64,000 nucleotides of DNA, taken from Diacronema lutheri. Taxonomy: Eukaryota > Haptophyta > Pavlovophyceae > Pavlovales > Pavlovaceae. The translations under genes were made by a program, and so were the position numbers. The stretch is taken from NCBI GenBank assembly GCA_019448385.1, contig JAGTXO010000009.1:434001-498000 (forward strand), read 5' to 3'. Positions 33,787 through 42,994 of the stretch are shown here, piece after piece. Each line of letters begins with the position of its first letter. The first letter of the stretch is position 1. The notes below the pieces were generated by a model. That model did not search any database. It had not been told where the DNA came from and worked only from the letters and a program-made list of their open reading frames with translations.

Positions 33787-34919
33787 ATGGCGGGACAAGG
33801 CCGCCTCCGCGAATTGGGGCTCGCCCTCACGTCGGTCCTGACCGCGCTCGCTGGCGTCGCCTTCCAGTGGGCGGCGCTTGGCGACGCGTGGGCGGTGCTG
33901 CACGTGCGCCAATCGGCGATGTTTGTGCCGTCGCCGGGCGTCGCGCCGCCGCGCAACGAGTCGGCGGGGGTGGTCGCGCGCGTTGGCCTCGACGGCGTCG
34001 CAATGGGCGATCGTTTCTACCGCTTCGACTCGCCGCTGTGCGCCGACCTGCCCGATTGCGCGCGCGTCCATAACGCGGCGGACAACGCACGTTCGGCGCT
34101 GCGCGGCAGCTCTGTCGCCCTCCTCATCGCGGCGGGCGCGCACGAACTCGCCCGGCACGCGCGCGCGCCGATCGCGGCGCGCGGCGACTGCGGCGTGCGC
34201 ACGCGCCTCGCCGAGCGCGCATGCCTCGTTGCGTTCCTCGTGATCATTGCCACGGCCAGTGCCGTCGGTCTTGGCGCGGCGTGCCGCTTTTGCGCCGAGG
34301 CCAGGGCTGCAGCGCGCGAGCTGCGCGCGGCGCAGGCGCGCGCTGGCGCGTCGCCTCTGGGCACGCTGCGCGAGCTGCTCGCGCACAAGGAGCTGCTCGA
34401 AGACCTGCAGCACGCTGACGCGCAAGCCGTCGCCGCCGCAAAGGCGCGCGCCGCGCCGCCGTCGGCCGCTGTGCTCGTCGCGCGCGCGGCGGCCGAGCGC
34501 GGGCCTGTGCCGCTCCGAGCGCCCAGCGCGGAACCGCGCGATGCCATGCGCACCGCCGCGCGCCCGCCGATGCCAAGGCTGCGCGCGACACCGGCGACCG
34601 TCGGCACCGACGCGTCCGAGAGGGCGTGGGCGCGCCGGATGATGCCGCCCGGCGTGCGCGAGCTGCCTTGGCTCCCGCCAAGCCTTCAACCGCAGCCGAC
34701 CGACGGAGGGGGGAAGGAGGCGGGCGCGGCGACGAACGCGGGTACCGCACAAGGCGCGGCGGATGCGCCGTCGTGGGTGCCCGCCGCGCCCGCGGGCGGC
34801 GCGCCGTCCGGCGCGGGAAACGCAGGTTCAGTCCGGGAAGACGCATGGGGCGCTGGCTCGCTTCCTGAGCTCCCCTGGCTCTTGCCGCCGGCTGCGTCGG
34901 GCGGTGGCGACGGCAGCGG

Positions 34920-34950
<31 letters not shown>

Positions 34951-35235
34951 AAGGCGGGCGCGCCGGCAAGTGCGGATTGGAGCCGGTGGATACCCAAGTG
35001 GGCGCCGGCCACCGAGCCGCCGGCCGTCGCGCCCGCGCCGCCGCGCGTGCGCGCCGGCAAACATGGCGTCGTACTCGGCGTGGGCGCAGTGACCGCGATC
35101 GGCGCGACCATCGGCGCGCTCGTTGAGGTCTGCGCGTCCATGGGCGACTGCGCGTGGCGACGCGTCGCGCACGACGACGGGCCGAGGTGGCGGGTCGACG
35201 CGCGCCGTGGCCTTTTGGTCTCTGAAGCCTTGTGA
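33787..35235 (+). CDS. Multi-pass membrane protein of unknown function
   Basis: Single exon of 482 residues. Hydrophobic segments lie at about residues 9-30 (LGLALTSVLTALAGVAFQWA), 107-119, 142-162 (CLVAFLVIIATASAVGLGAA) and 419-437 (GVVLGVGAVTAIGATIGALV). The loop between the first and second segments (about 31-105) has paired cysteines (LCADLPDC), suggesting a luminal domain. After the third segment comes an Ala-rich coiled coil and then a low-complexity linker. That linker carries three spaced tryptophan motifs, ELPWLPPSL, ELPWLLPPA and SRWIPKWAP, with a poly-Gly run. No family recognised. The transposon end lies 87 bases upstream, so its promoter may have been altered by the insertion. 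Confidence 0.65.
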
Positions 35236-35360
35236 CAGACGGGGGGCCGGGAAAGGGGGGTGGGGGCTGCTGGCGCTCGACGACGGAAGTGAATTCGTGC
35301 GTACCGTGTCAAGTGTTCCAGACCTCTTTTGGCCGAGGACAGCCTCGGAATGCGCCCCTG

Positions 35361-35420
35361 CAGCCCGTGCGGATTCCGAGGTCTGCAGCCCGTGCGGACT
35401 CCGAGGTCTGCAGCCCGTGC
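35361..35420. repeat. 25-base tandem repeat, 2.4 copies
   Basis: Unit CAGCCCGTGCGGACTCCGAG plus GTCTG, with one base difference between the two full copies. Located in the 280-base convergent gap between the membrane protein and the next minus-strand gene. Confidence 0.85.
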
Positions 35421-35515
35421 AGCGTGCAGCGTGCGGAGCGCGCGGCATGCGCCGAGGAGAAATGATGGCCGCCGCACGATCCACCAACGCGCGCGCGGCA
35501 GTCACAACGGTGGAG

Positions 35516-37624
35516 TTACGCAGGCAGAGCATCCTCGACAAGAAGGTGCTCGAAGAGCGCGCCGCTGCCATGTGCGTCTCGCCCCTCGTGCCCTGCGCGC
35601 GACCACGATGGGCGCCATGGCACGGCCTGCTCGCGCGAGCACAGCGTCGCCGCAGCGCGGCTGCACGCGACCGGACGCGGACAGCGGCTCCGTCTGAGCA
35701 TGGCGGCGAGGAGCACCGCGGCGAGCGCGAGGACGAGCACAAGCATGAACGGTAGCGGTGCGTGCATCACGTCGTCGTCGTCGCCGCGCGCGTTCGGAGC
35801 GCTGGCGCGCAACACGGCCTGCGGGGCGGTGGGCTGCTGCGCCACCGACGACGGCACGTCGCCCGTCCACGCCGCCGCGGGCTGCGGACCAACGCTGCGC
35901 GATGGCTGCGTTGAGGCGGCCCAAGGAACCGCCAAGCCGTGGGTCGCGCCGCTCGGCGTCGGCTGCGCGCTCGCCGCCGCCGCGGGTAAGGCGGGCACAG
36001 CCGTCCGCGCCAGCCATGGCGGCTGCGATGGCGCCCGTTGTAATGCTGGCACGGGCATGGGCACCCAGACGTGCCACCATGGCGACCACGCCCACACCCA
36101 GCCGGGCTGCGCCTCGTGCGCCAGCCACGCGCGCGTGGCGGGCGGCAACGTGTCGTTGCGCGGCCTGTCTGCTGGCGAAGCCGCGGGCTGTGTGACGGGT
36201 TGCGGCGCCGCTGGGTGTGGCAGCGAGAGCGTTGGGCTCGGCGCGCTCGTCGCGGCTGCTGGCGGCGCCATTGACGGCGCCACGAAGCGCGTCAGCGGCG
36301 ATGGCGAGCCGAGGGCAGAGGTCGCGCGCGCACGGCTTGCCGGCGGCGATGGTGGCCTCGGCGCGGGCGGCGCGGGCGGCGGCCGCGTGAGGCGGCGCTG
36401 ACGCGACGGCGTGGGTGGTGCGTGCAAGGGCAGCGGCGGCTGCGGCGGGAAGCGGGACCATGGCGATGGCGGCCGCGGCCCTCCCGTCCGCGCAGGCGCG
36501 CCGGGCTGTGCGGGCGGCGCGTCGCTCGCTGCGCCCGGTCCGGACGCGCGTCCGGACGCGAGCGGCGGCGCACGTGGCGGCGCCGTGCCAATAGCCAGCT
36601 CAAAGTGGAATCCGAAGACGAGCGATTCGGGCCCGACGCAGCACTCGGAAAAGCCCGCCTCCCCGCCGCCGCCACCCGTAACCGTCAGCGTGCGCGTCAC
36701 ATCCGCCGCACAGGAGCGGATCGTCGAGTTTAAAAGGGCGCCGTCGCAGCCGGACACGTCGCCGGACACGTTGCGCGCGGCGCGCGCGCCGTCCGCGGTC
36801 GTCTCCAGCCTGTCCAGCGCAGAGCCGCACGTCGGCTCGCGCGCGTCGAGCGCGCGCCCGCAGCCGGAGCCGCCGCCCGCCGCGAGCTCGCACGCGCCTC
36901 CGCCTGGCAGCCGTATGCTCACCTGCACGCCGCCGCCTCCGCCGCCGCCTCCGCTCGCCGCCGACGCGTTCGTCGACGCGTTCGCCGCCGAGCCCGCCGC
37001 CAAGAACGACGCCGCGCTCGCGTTGGCTGCGCTGCCGCCGTCGTCGTCGTCGTTCCCCACCTCCGCGGCGTCGCGCGCAGCGGCGCGAGCGCCCGCGCCT
37101 GCGCCCACGTCGCGAGCGTCCGCGCCGCCTCCGTCGCGAAGCAGCACGTCGAAGCCGCCACCACCGCCTGAGCCGGCTGTGACGAGCATGTCACCGTCGC
37201 AGAGCAGCTGGAAGCCCGCGCCCGAGCCGCCGCCGCCCTGCACGTGCATCTGCCGCTGCGCGCGCGGGCCGAGCGCCGCGAGGCGCTCGAGCTCGCGGTC
37301 GACCGGAGCCCATCCGAACGCGCGCGTCCACGCCACGTCGCGCGCGGCTGTCTCATTGCTCGGGTCGCGGAGGAGCGCGACGAGGTATTCGGCGTACCCC
37401 TTCAGGCTGCCGACGAACGCTTGCTCACCGATGAATTCGCCGCAGTGCAGCAGCTCGCGGCAGCGGTCGTCCGTGCGCTCGCGACCCTGCGGCTCGAAGC
37501 CGAAGCTCGTGACGACGACGCGCTGGCCCGTGACAGCGCGCAGCCAGCCGCTGATCACGCCCACGTACTCGCGCGTCCCCTGCCGCGCACGCTCAAAGGC
37601 CTCGTCCTCGAGGGCCCCGTCCAT
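35516..37624 (-). CDS. Single-pass membrane protein with Gly/Pro-rich ectodomain, unknown function
   Basis: Single exon of 702 residues from the ATG at 37624. Residues 1-140 look globular (YVGVISGWLRAVTGQRVVVT, SFGFEPQGRERTDDRCRELL, FVGSLKGYAEYLVALLRDP). A Gly-rich region with several Asn-x-Ser/Thr sites and cysteines follows, then a long Pro-rich stalk. A Trp-rich patch (GWVWAWSPWWHVWVPMPVPA) follows, and one membrane helix at about 622-642 (LPFMLVLVLALAAVLLAAML) ends in RRSR. The glycosylation sites suggest the N-terminal side is luminal or extracellular, yet no signal peptide is visible, so topology is unclear. Part of the Gly repeats may be expanded triplets. No family recognised. Its ATG is 8 bases from the ATG of the divergent P450 frame. 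Confidence 0.6.
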   Translation of the reverse strand: MDGALEDEAFERARQGTREYVGVISGWLRAVTGQRVVVTSFGFEPQGRERTDDRCRELLHCGEFIGEQAFVGSLKGYAEYLVALLRDPSNETAARDVAWTRAFGWAPVDRELERLAALGPRAQRQMHVQGGGGSGAGFQLLCDGDMLVTAGSGGGGGFDVLLRDGGGADARDVGAGAGARAAARDAAEVGNDDDDGGSAANASAASFLAAGSAANASTNASAASGGGGGGGGVQVSIRLPGGGACELAAGGGSGCGRALDAREPTCGSALDRLETTADGARAARNVSGDVSGCDGALLNSTIRSCAADVTRTLTVTGGGGGEAGFSECCVGPESLVFGFHFELAIGTAPPRAPPLASGRASGPGAASDAPPAQPGAPARTGGPRPPSPWSRFPPQPPLPLHAPPTPSRQRRLTRPPPAPPAPRPPSPPASRARATSALGSPSPLTRFVAPSMAPPAAATSAPSPTLSLPHPAAPQPVTQPAASPADRPRNDTLPPATRAWLAHEAQPGWVWAWSPWWHVWVPMPVPALQRAPSQPPWLARTAVPALPAAAASAQPTPSGATHGLAVPWAASTQPSRSVGPQPAAAWTGDVPSSVAQQPTAPQAVLRASAPNARGDDDDVMHAPLPFMLVLVLALAAVLLAAMLRRSRCPRPVACSRAAATLCSREQAVPWRPSWSRAGHEGRDAHGSGALFEHLLVEDALPA

Positions 37625-37632
37625 GCTCGCTC

Positions 37633-39279
37633 ATGACGTCGTGGCCATTTCCCGCGAGCGTTTCGCCCTCTGGGGCGATGCGCTTGGCCGTCCTCGTCTT
37701 CACGATCGCGCGCGTGGCGACCAGGTCGACGTCTGGCCCCTCCGCCGTGCGCTCGGCGCTCGAGCTGCTGCGGTACGGTGACCTGGTTGCGCTCGCGCGC
37801 GCGCACGCGCAATGGCCCGTCAGCACGCTCCGGCTGAATGGGCGGGACGTGCACCTCGTGTCCACCACCGCGCTCGGGCGGCAGGTGTGCGTCGAGCGTG
37901 CGGCGCTCTTCACGGATCGAAACGACGCTGGCTCGAACGACGCGGGCATCGTCTCAGCCGTTGGCGACGAATGGGCGCGTAACCGCCTCGCGCTGCGCGC
38001 CGCGCTCGCCGGCGGGGACGCGGGCGGCGGGTTTGCCCGACTCGCGGGCCGTGCGTGCGAGGGCGCGGCCTTCCAGGCAGTGAGCGCGCGCGCAGGGCTG
38101 CGCGTCGCGGAGGTGGCGCCGCTCGTGCGTGCCACGACCGCAAACATCATCGCTGAGCTCATCCTCGGCACCCCGCCGCCCTCTCTCGGGCGAGCCGTGT
38201 GGAGGGCGCCGCCAGAGGACAGCTCGGCCAATGGCACAGCCGCTCGCCGCTTGCCCGCCCCGCGCGCCGGCCGAGGCGGCCGCGCACGCCGCGCCGCGGC
38301 CGCGGCGTGGCGCGCGGTCCGCGGTCGTTGTGCGCGCGTCGCCGCGCCGCCCATCGTGCTCGCCTCGCAGGCGTGGCTACTGTTTGCGCAGGCGCCATGG
38401 TTTGTCTTTGCGAAAGGCTTCACCGCGAGCAGAGCGGCGCGCGTGGCGCGCGTGCGCGCCGCGCTGGGCGGCGCCGCTCGGCGGCTCGGCGAGAGCGACG
38501 CCGAGCTCGTGCGCGTGGCGCTCGCCGCCGCCGCAGCACCCGCCGCAGCCGTCCGCGCGCGGGCCGCCGGAGCGGAGCGGCAGGGCGCTGCCGACGGCAG
38601 CGGCGCGGACGAAGCGGATTCGCCTCGCGGCTCTCCCGAGAGCGTGCTTGCGCTCCTGCTCCGCGCCGGCAGGCTGCCGACCGATCCCGGCGTGGCCGCG
38701 CTGCTCGAGGAGCTGCTCGTCGCGGGGAGCGCGACGACCGCCACCGCCGCCCTCTCCGCCCTCGTCGCGCTCAGCGCGCAGCCCGCGCTCGCGCGCGCGG
38801 CGCAGGGCGAGGCGTTCGCCTGCCTCGCCGCGCTCTCCTCCTCCGAGGGCGCGCGCGGCGACGCCCGGCCACTGCCGCCCGCCGCGAGCTGGCCGCTGCT
38901 CTGCGCGTGCGTGCGCGAGGGCATGCGCCTCAATCCGCCCGCGCCGCTCATTTTTAGAATTGCGACCGCGGATGCGCGGCTCGTCGGACCCAGCGGCGAG
39001 ACGCTTGCGATCGCTCGGGCGGGAAGCGCAGTCGTCATGTCCGCGGCCGTGCTCGCCGCGGACGCGGCGGCGTGGGACGGTGCGGGCGACTTTTTGCCCG
39101 AGCGGTGGCTCGCGCAGCCGGACGCGGTGCGCGACAGGCGTCTAGGCAGCATGGCCGCCGCGCTCGCGGAGATGAGCTTTGGCGCGGGCCCGCGCAGCTG
39201 CGCGGGCAGCCAGCTCGCGATGGCCGTCGCGCCCGTCATCGTCGCGTCCGTCCTGCGTGACTGGCCGACGGAGTCCTGA
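37633..39279 (+). CDS. Cytochrome P450
   Basis: Single exon of 548 residues from 37633; an internal ATG at 37678 (MRLAVLVFTIARVAT) gives 533 residues and a conventional hydrophobic anchor. All P450 hallmarks are present: I-helix ELLVAGSATTATAALSAL (AGxxTT), K-helix ExxR in CVREGMRLNPPAP, the PERF-like FLPERWLAQ, and the heme loop MSFGAGPRSCAGSQLAM with the axial cysteine. The family catalyses NADPH- or ferredoxin-dependent mono-oxygenation; substrate unknown. If 37633 is used, the extra 15 residues could be part of an organelle-targeting peptide. Tail-to-tail with the alpha-like gene: only 20 bases separate the stops, with an A-run between. Confidence 0.92.
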   Translation: MTSWPFPASVSPSGAMRLAVLVFTIARVATRSTSGPSAVRSALELLRYGDLVALARAHAQWPVSTLRLNGRDVHLVSTTALGRQVCVERAALFTDRNDAGSNDAGIVSAVGDEWARNRLALRAALAGGDAGGGFARLAGRACEGAAFQAVSARAGLRVAEVAPLVRATTANIIAELILGTPPPSLGRAVWRAPPEDSSANGTAARRLPAPRAGRGGRARRAAAAAWRAVRGRCARVAAPPIVLASQAWLLFAQAPWFVFAKGFTASRAARVARVRAALGGAARRLGESDAELVRVALAAAAAPAAAVRARAAGAERQGAADGSGADEADSPRGSPESVLALLLRAGRLPTDPGVAALLEELLVAGSATTATAALSALVALSAQPALARAAQGEAFACLAALSSSEGARGDARPLPPAASWPLLCACVREGMRLNPPAPLIFRIATADARLVGPSGETLAIARAGSAVVMSAAVLAADAAAWDGAGDFLPERWLAQPDAVRDRRLGSMAAALAEMSFGAGPRSCAGSQLAMAVAPVIVASVLRDWPTES

Positions 39280-39299
39280 TTGAAAAAAAAAAATGGGCT

Positions 39300-41279
39300 T
39301 CATTTTCCCGCCGTTTCACTGCTCGAGCTGCGCCGCGGCGCGCGCGCGCGCAAGAGCTCGCCGAGCGTCGCGTCGGTGCGCCACGCGGCGACAAGAGTGT
39401 CCATCTCGCGCTCGCTGAGCGGCGCGGCGCGACACGCCTCGCCGCCGCTCAGCCGTGCGGCCGCTTCCGGCACGGCGCGGCGCGCAACGGCCTCGAGCCG
39501 GTCGAGCGCGGCACGCGGCACGGCGGCGGGTGGCGCCTGCGGCGCAGCGGCGGCGGACGTGTCGGCCGAATGGGCGTCCAGGATGCCGCGGTCGGCCGCG
39601 CAGAGGAGGAGCACGCTCTGCGCGAGCGAGCGCGGCAGGTCGGCTGCGGGCTGCCGCAGCGCCGCGCGGAACGCGCGCGCGCGCCGCGCGTGCAGCGCGT
39701 CGACGGCCGCGGCGGCGCCGCGCGCCGCGCGGTCGCCGACGCCACCCGCCGCCCACGGCGCGCCGCGCGAGCTCATCGCCTCCGCCGTCGTCGAGTCGGC
39801 GCCGTTGACGAGCTCGAAGCGCACGCCGGCGGCGATCGCGCGGAGCGCGGGCGCGGCGGACGCGACGCCCTCCGTGCCCGCGCCGATCCGCGAGAGCGAC
39901 GCGCTGAGCGCGATCGGCGGCTCCACGCCATGCGCCGTCTCGAGCGCCGGGTCCAGTGTGACGTGACCGTCACTTAGAGAAATGGCGTGCTCGGCAATCC
40001 GCGCGCGCGTGGAGGAAAGCGCAATGCGGCGCGCGCCCCCCGTGTGGGCAGGTGACGCGTGCGCGGCGGGCGTCGCCGCGCGCGTGAAGCGCGGGCGGAT
40101 CCCAATCCGCTCGAGCGTCGCGAGTGTGGGCACGATGCCCCGCGCGCGCAGCGCGTCGACGCGCGCGAGCTCCGCGCGCGTGAGCGCGCCGGGCGGCAGC
40201 GCGTGCTCGTCGAGCGGCGGCTCGGACGCGTCGGGCGCAGCGGGCGTGGCGGGCGCGTGCGCGCCATCGGCCGCGCCGCGCTCGTGCGCCGGCTCGGTGT
40301 CGACGAGGAGCAAGAGGGTGAGTGAACTGCCAGTCAGCAGGGGCGCGCCCTGCTGCACAAAACGAGCAAGGAATCCACGCAGCTGCGCGTCGTCGGCGAT
40401 GGCGGTGGTGCTGCCGGGCGGTGGTGGCGGGAGCAGCTGCGCGAACGCCGTTGACAAGTCGTCCCACACGGGCGCGAGCACGCTCAGGCTGTCGGCGACG
40501 ACGATCGCGTCGCGGCCGGCATCGCGCAGCGCGCACCCTAGCGATATCGACGCTGCGAGCGCAAGCGCACCGGTCGCCGGACTCGCGCTCGCGTCGGCGG
40601 GGCAAACGGTCGTCACGTGCGAGCCGCCGGTGGACCAACTCCCCTGCTCGGCGTGGCTCGAGCGTGCGTGGATGCACACGGCATTCGAGTCCGCGGCGGC
40701 GCGAAGGATGCGCGCGGCGAGCGCGGCCTGTGCGCCCGACGGCGGCGCCTGCAGCACCATGCTCTGGCCGTAGCCGAGAGGGGTGAGCGCGTCGATGGCC
40801 GTAAGCCCTGTGAGCAGCGGACGTGAGATCCGCGCGAGCGCCGCCTGCGGCACGGGATCGGCGAAGAGTCGCGACGACTCGAGCGCGCCGTCGCCGAGCG
40901 GCAGCGGCGCGCCGCCGATCGCCAGCGCGCGCGAGAGCGAGCCAAGCGAGCGGTCGGCAGTCTCGAAGCGGACCACGTCGCCCTGCACACTACACGCGTC
41001 CGCGCTCCGTGCGGCGAACACGAGATGCATGTGCTGCCCGATCACCACGCCCTCCTCGCCGGCCGCCGAGCGCACGGACGAGCCGGGCGGCACGTCGAGC
41101 CCGGCGCGCGTCGTGACGACCATCACGCCTGTGCGGGCAAAGGCGCGAGAGACAACGCCCTCGATGACCCGCGCGGTCACGCCGGGCGCCGCCGCGGCAA
41201 AGCGTCGGCCGAGCCGCTCGCGAGCGGCCAGCGTGGACGGCGCGAGGCTCGCCGCGGCGCGTGACATCACGCGCGGCAT
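39300..41279 (-). CDS. ATP synthase F1 alpha-like protein without Walker A motif
   Basis: Single exon, 659 residues from the ATG at 41279. The start MPRVMSRAAASLAPSTLAAR is a typical basic mitochondrial presequence. The core follows F1 alpha: a beta-barrel segment (GDVVRFETADRSLGSLSRAL), then RISRPLLTGLTAIDALTPLG and YGQSMVLQAPPSGAQAALAA, where the usual GDRQTGKT P-loop is replaced and the Lys and Thr are gone. Then come RDAGRDAIVVADSLSVLAPV (Walker B-like), SDGHVTLDPALE and ALSASLSRIGAGTEG, which keeps the arginine-finger Arg. The C-terminal helical domain is divergent. It is therefore an alpha paralogue unlikely to bind ATP in the normal way; it may be an assembly factor, a replacement subunit or decaying. 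Long Ala/Pro insertions are present. The canonical alpha gene is not in the window. Confidence 0.7.
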   Translation of the reverse strand: MPRVMSRAAASLAPSTLAARERLGRRFAAAAPGVTARVIEGVVSRAFARTGVMVVTTRAGLDVPPGSSVRSAAGEEGVVIGQHMHLVFAARSADACSVQGDVVRFETADRSLGSLSRALAIGGAPLPLGDGALESSRLFADPVPQAALARISRPLLTGLTAIDALTPLGYGQSMVLQAPPSGAQAALAARILRAAADSNAVCIHARSSHAEQGSWSTGGSHVTTVCPADASASPATGALALAASISLGCALRDAGRDAIVVADSLSVLAPVWDDLSTAFAQLLPPPPPGSTTAIADDAQLRGFLARFVQQGAPLLTGSSLTLLLLVDTEPAHERGAADGAHAPATPAAPDASEPPLDEHALPPGALTRAELARVDALRARGIVPTLATLERIGIRPRFTRAATPAAHASPAHTGGARRIALSSTRARIAEHAISLSDGHVTLDPALETAHGVEPPIALSASLSRIGAGTEGVASAAPALRAIAAGVRFELVNGADSTTAEAMSSRGAPWAAGGVGDRAARGAAAAVDALHARRARAFRAALRQPAADLPRSLAQSVLLLCAADRGILDAHSADTSAAAAPQAPPAAVPRAALDRLEAVARRAVPEAAARLSGGEACRAAPLSEREMDTLVAAWRTDATLGELLRARAPRRSSSSETAGK

Positions 41280-41302
41280 ATTTGGGCAAAACAGAAGCCT
41301 CG

Positions 41303-41670
41303 ATGTCGAGCATCCCGTCCGCGAATGCCGACGTTGGCTCCCAAATCTCTTACTTCGCCCTCGACACGGCGGCCCTGCGCGCCGTATCTCTGCCTTCGAG
41401 GCTTCTCTTGGCCCATCCTCGGCCCATCCCTCACGCAGGACGCTCGCCTCGAGGTTCTCGCGTGGGCAGACGCCCACTGCGCGCGCAGTAGCTACATGCC
41501 GACAGTGGGCCTTCCTCGCGCTCGCTTTCGATCAGCTGCGCCCCTTCATGCCCAGCGTGTCCTCCACTGCGGGGTTCGCCAAGCTCGTCCGCCTTTTTTT
41601 CGGCCCCGCCGCTCTACAATGCGCTGGCGGTCGTCCCAGCACGGCCCTCCGAAAGAAACGGCTCGTCTGA
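41303..41670 (+). other. Possible small gene or gene remnant with changing frame
   Basis: In the 430-base gap between two minus-strand genes the plus strand shows coding-like pieces in successive frames: MSSIPSANADVGSQISYFAL (from 41303), then DARLEVLAWADAHCARSS, then QWAFLALAFDQLRPFMPSVS with AKLVRLFFGPAAL, then YNALAVVPARPSERNGSSEG. A 55-base intron with donor GTATCT and acceptor CGCAG (41384-41438) would join the first two pieces in frame. The later frame changes have no clean introns. It could be a short membrane protein with sequence errors, a pseudogene, or chance. No homology recognised. Confidence 0.25.
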
Positions 41671-41709
41671 AGGCACGGCGGTGGGGACGGCTCAGCATTT
41701 TTTCCGACG

Positions 41710-42958
41710 TCATCTCCCGTCCGTGAGCGTGATCTGCGCCTCCGAGTCCGAGCTGCCTCCGCCGTCGTCGTGGACGCACTCGCTGCGCACGAGCGGCTCG
41801 GCATTGCCCTGCTTGTCCCACATCAGGCCCACCTCGACGACGCTCGTGCGGATCTGCATGAGCACCGACACGGGCACTGTGCCGCGCCACTTGAACGAGG
41901 CCGACCAATCGATCCACCGGTACCCGTCCGCCGTCACGTGCCGCGCGACACCCCGGATCCGCGTCGTGATCGGCTCCTCCTCGCCACCACCGTCCCCACC
42001 GCCGACGCTCGCGCTGGCGCCGGCGCTGGCGCTGGCGCCGGCGCTGGCGCTGACACCCGCGTACGGCTGAGCGTTCGACGCGAAGAGCTGAAAGAGCGTC
42101 ATGTCCGGCGTACTCGACGAGGGCGCTAGCCATCGAGCGCGAGGCGGGGTCGGCGACGGCAGCAGCGGCTCGCCCGGCGCATCATTGCCGAGGGGCCTTG
42201 TGGGCGCAACGGGCGGGTTGCTGAAAGCGGATAGGTACTTTCTGCGAAGAGACTCGCAGTCCTGCGGGTGCATGGACTCGCCTGCGCGTCACGATGGCGG
42301 TTCCCGCGGGGGCGGCGCGCGGCGGTGAGCGCGGCGCGAGGCACGCGCAGCGTGTGGGGGGCCGCATGCGGGGTGTATGCAGCACGCGCTGGAGGCGCAC
42401 GCGCGCGTGCGCGGCTGCAGGCGGTCGCAACGGCCCATCCACGCGCGGCGCGCGGCGCGCAACGTCGCGGTCGCAGCGCTGCCGCTCCGCACAGGACGGC
42501 GCGCCGATCAGCTCAAAGGGCTCAAGGCCGAAGAGGCGCACGGACGCGAGCGACACGTAGACCACAAACCCGCGCTCGTCAAAATGCTTGAAGCAATCGA
42601 GCGAATGGTCGCACATGCGCTGGAACGCCGCCTGCCGCTCGGCGCGCACGCTGTCGGCACGCCAGCCGCCGCCAGCGCTGCCGCGCGTACCGGCGGCCGC
42701 GCGATCATCACCAGCGTCCGCAGCGCTGCCATGCATCTCGTCCTCTTGTTGCTCGCCACCCACCGGCGCCTTGGCCAGCAGGCGCAAGTGGACGGACAGC
42801 CGCCTGCCGAGCGTGCAGTAGTAGATCACCGTGTGCGCCTCGCTCGGCCCGCGCTCGCCGCCATCAGCCGCTCGTCGGACGAGGTCTGGCCGCAGCCTGA
42901 GCACGCCGCAATCATATGCGAGGCGTGGATCCGTGGGCAACGGCTGGACGCCGGCGTT

Positions 42959-42994
<36 letters not shown>

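Noticed and set aside
42493-42510. GC donor for the PAS gene intron (GATCG|GCGCGC)
   Set aside because: A GT donor 12 bases downstream gives the same phase and the usual PAS spacing, so a GC donor is not needed.
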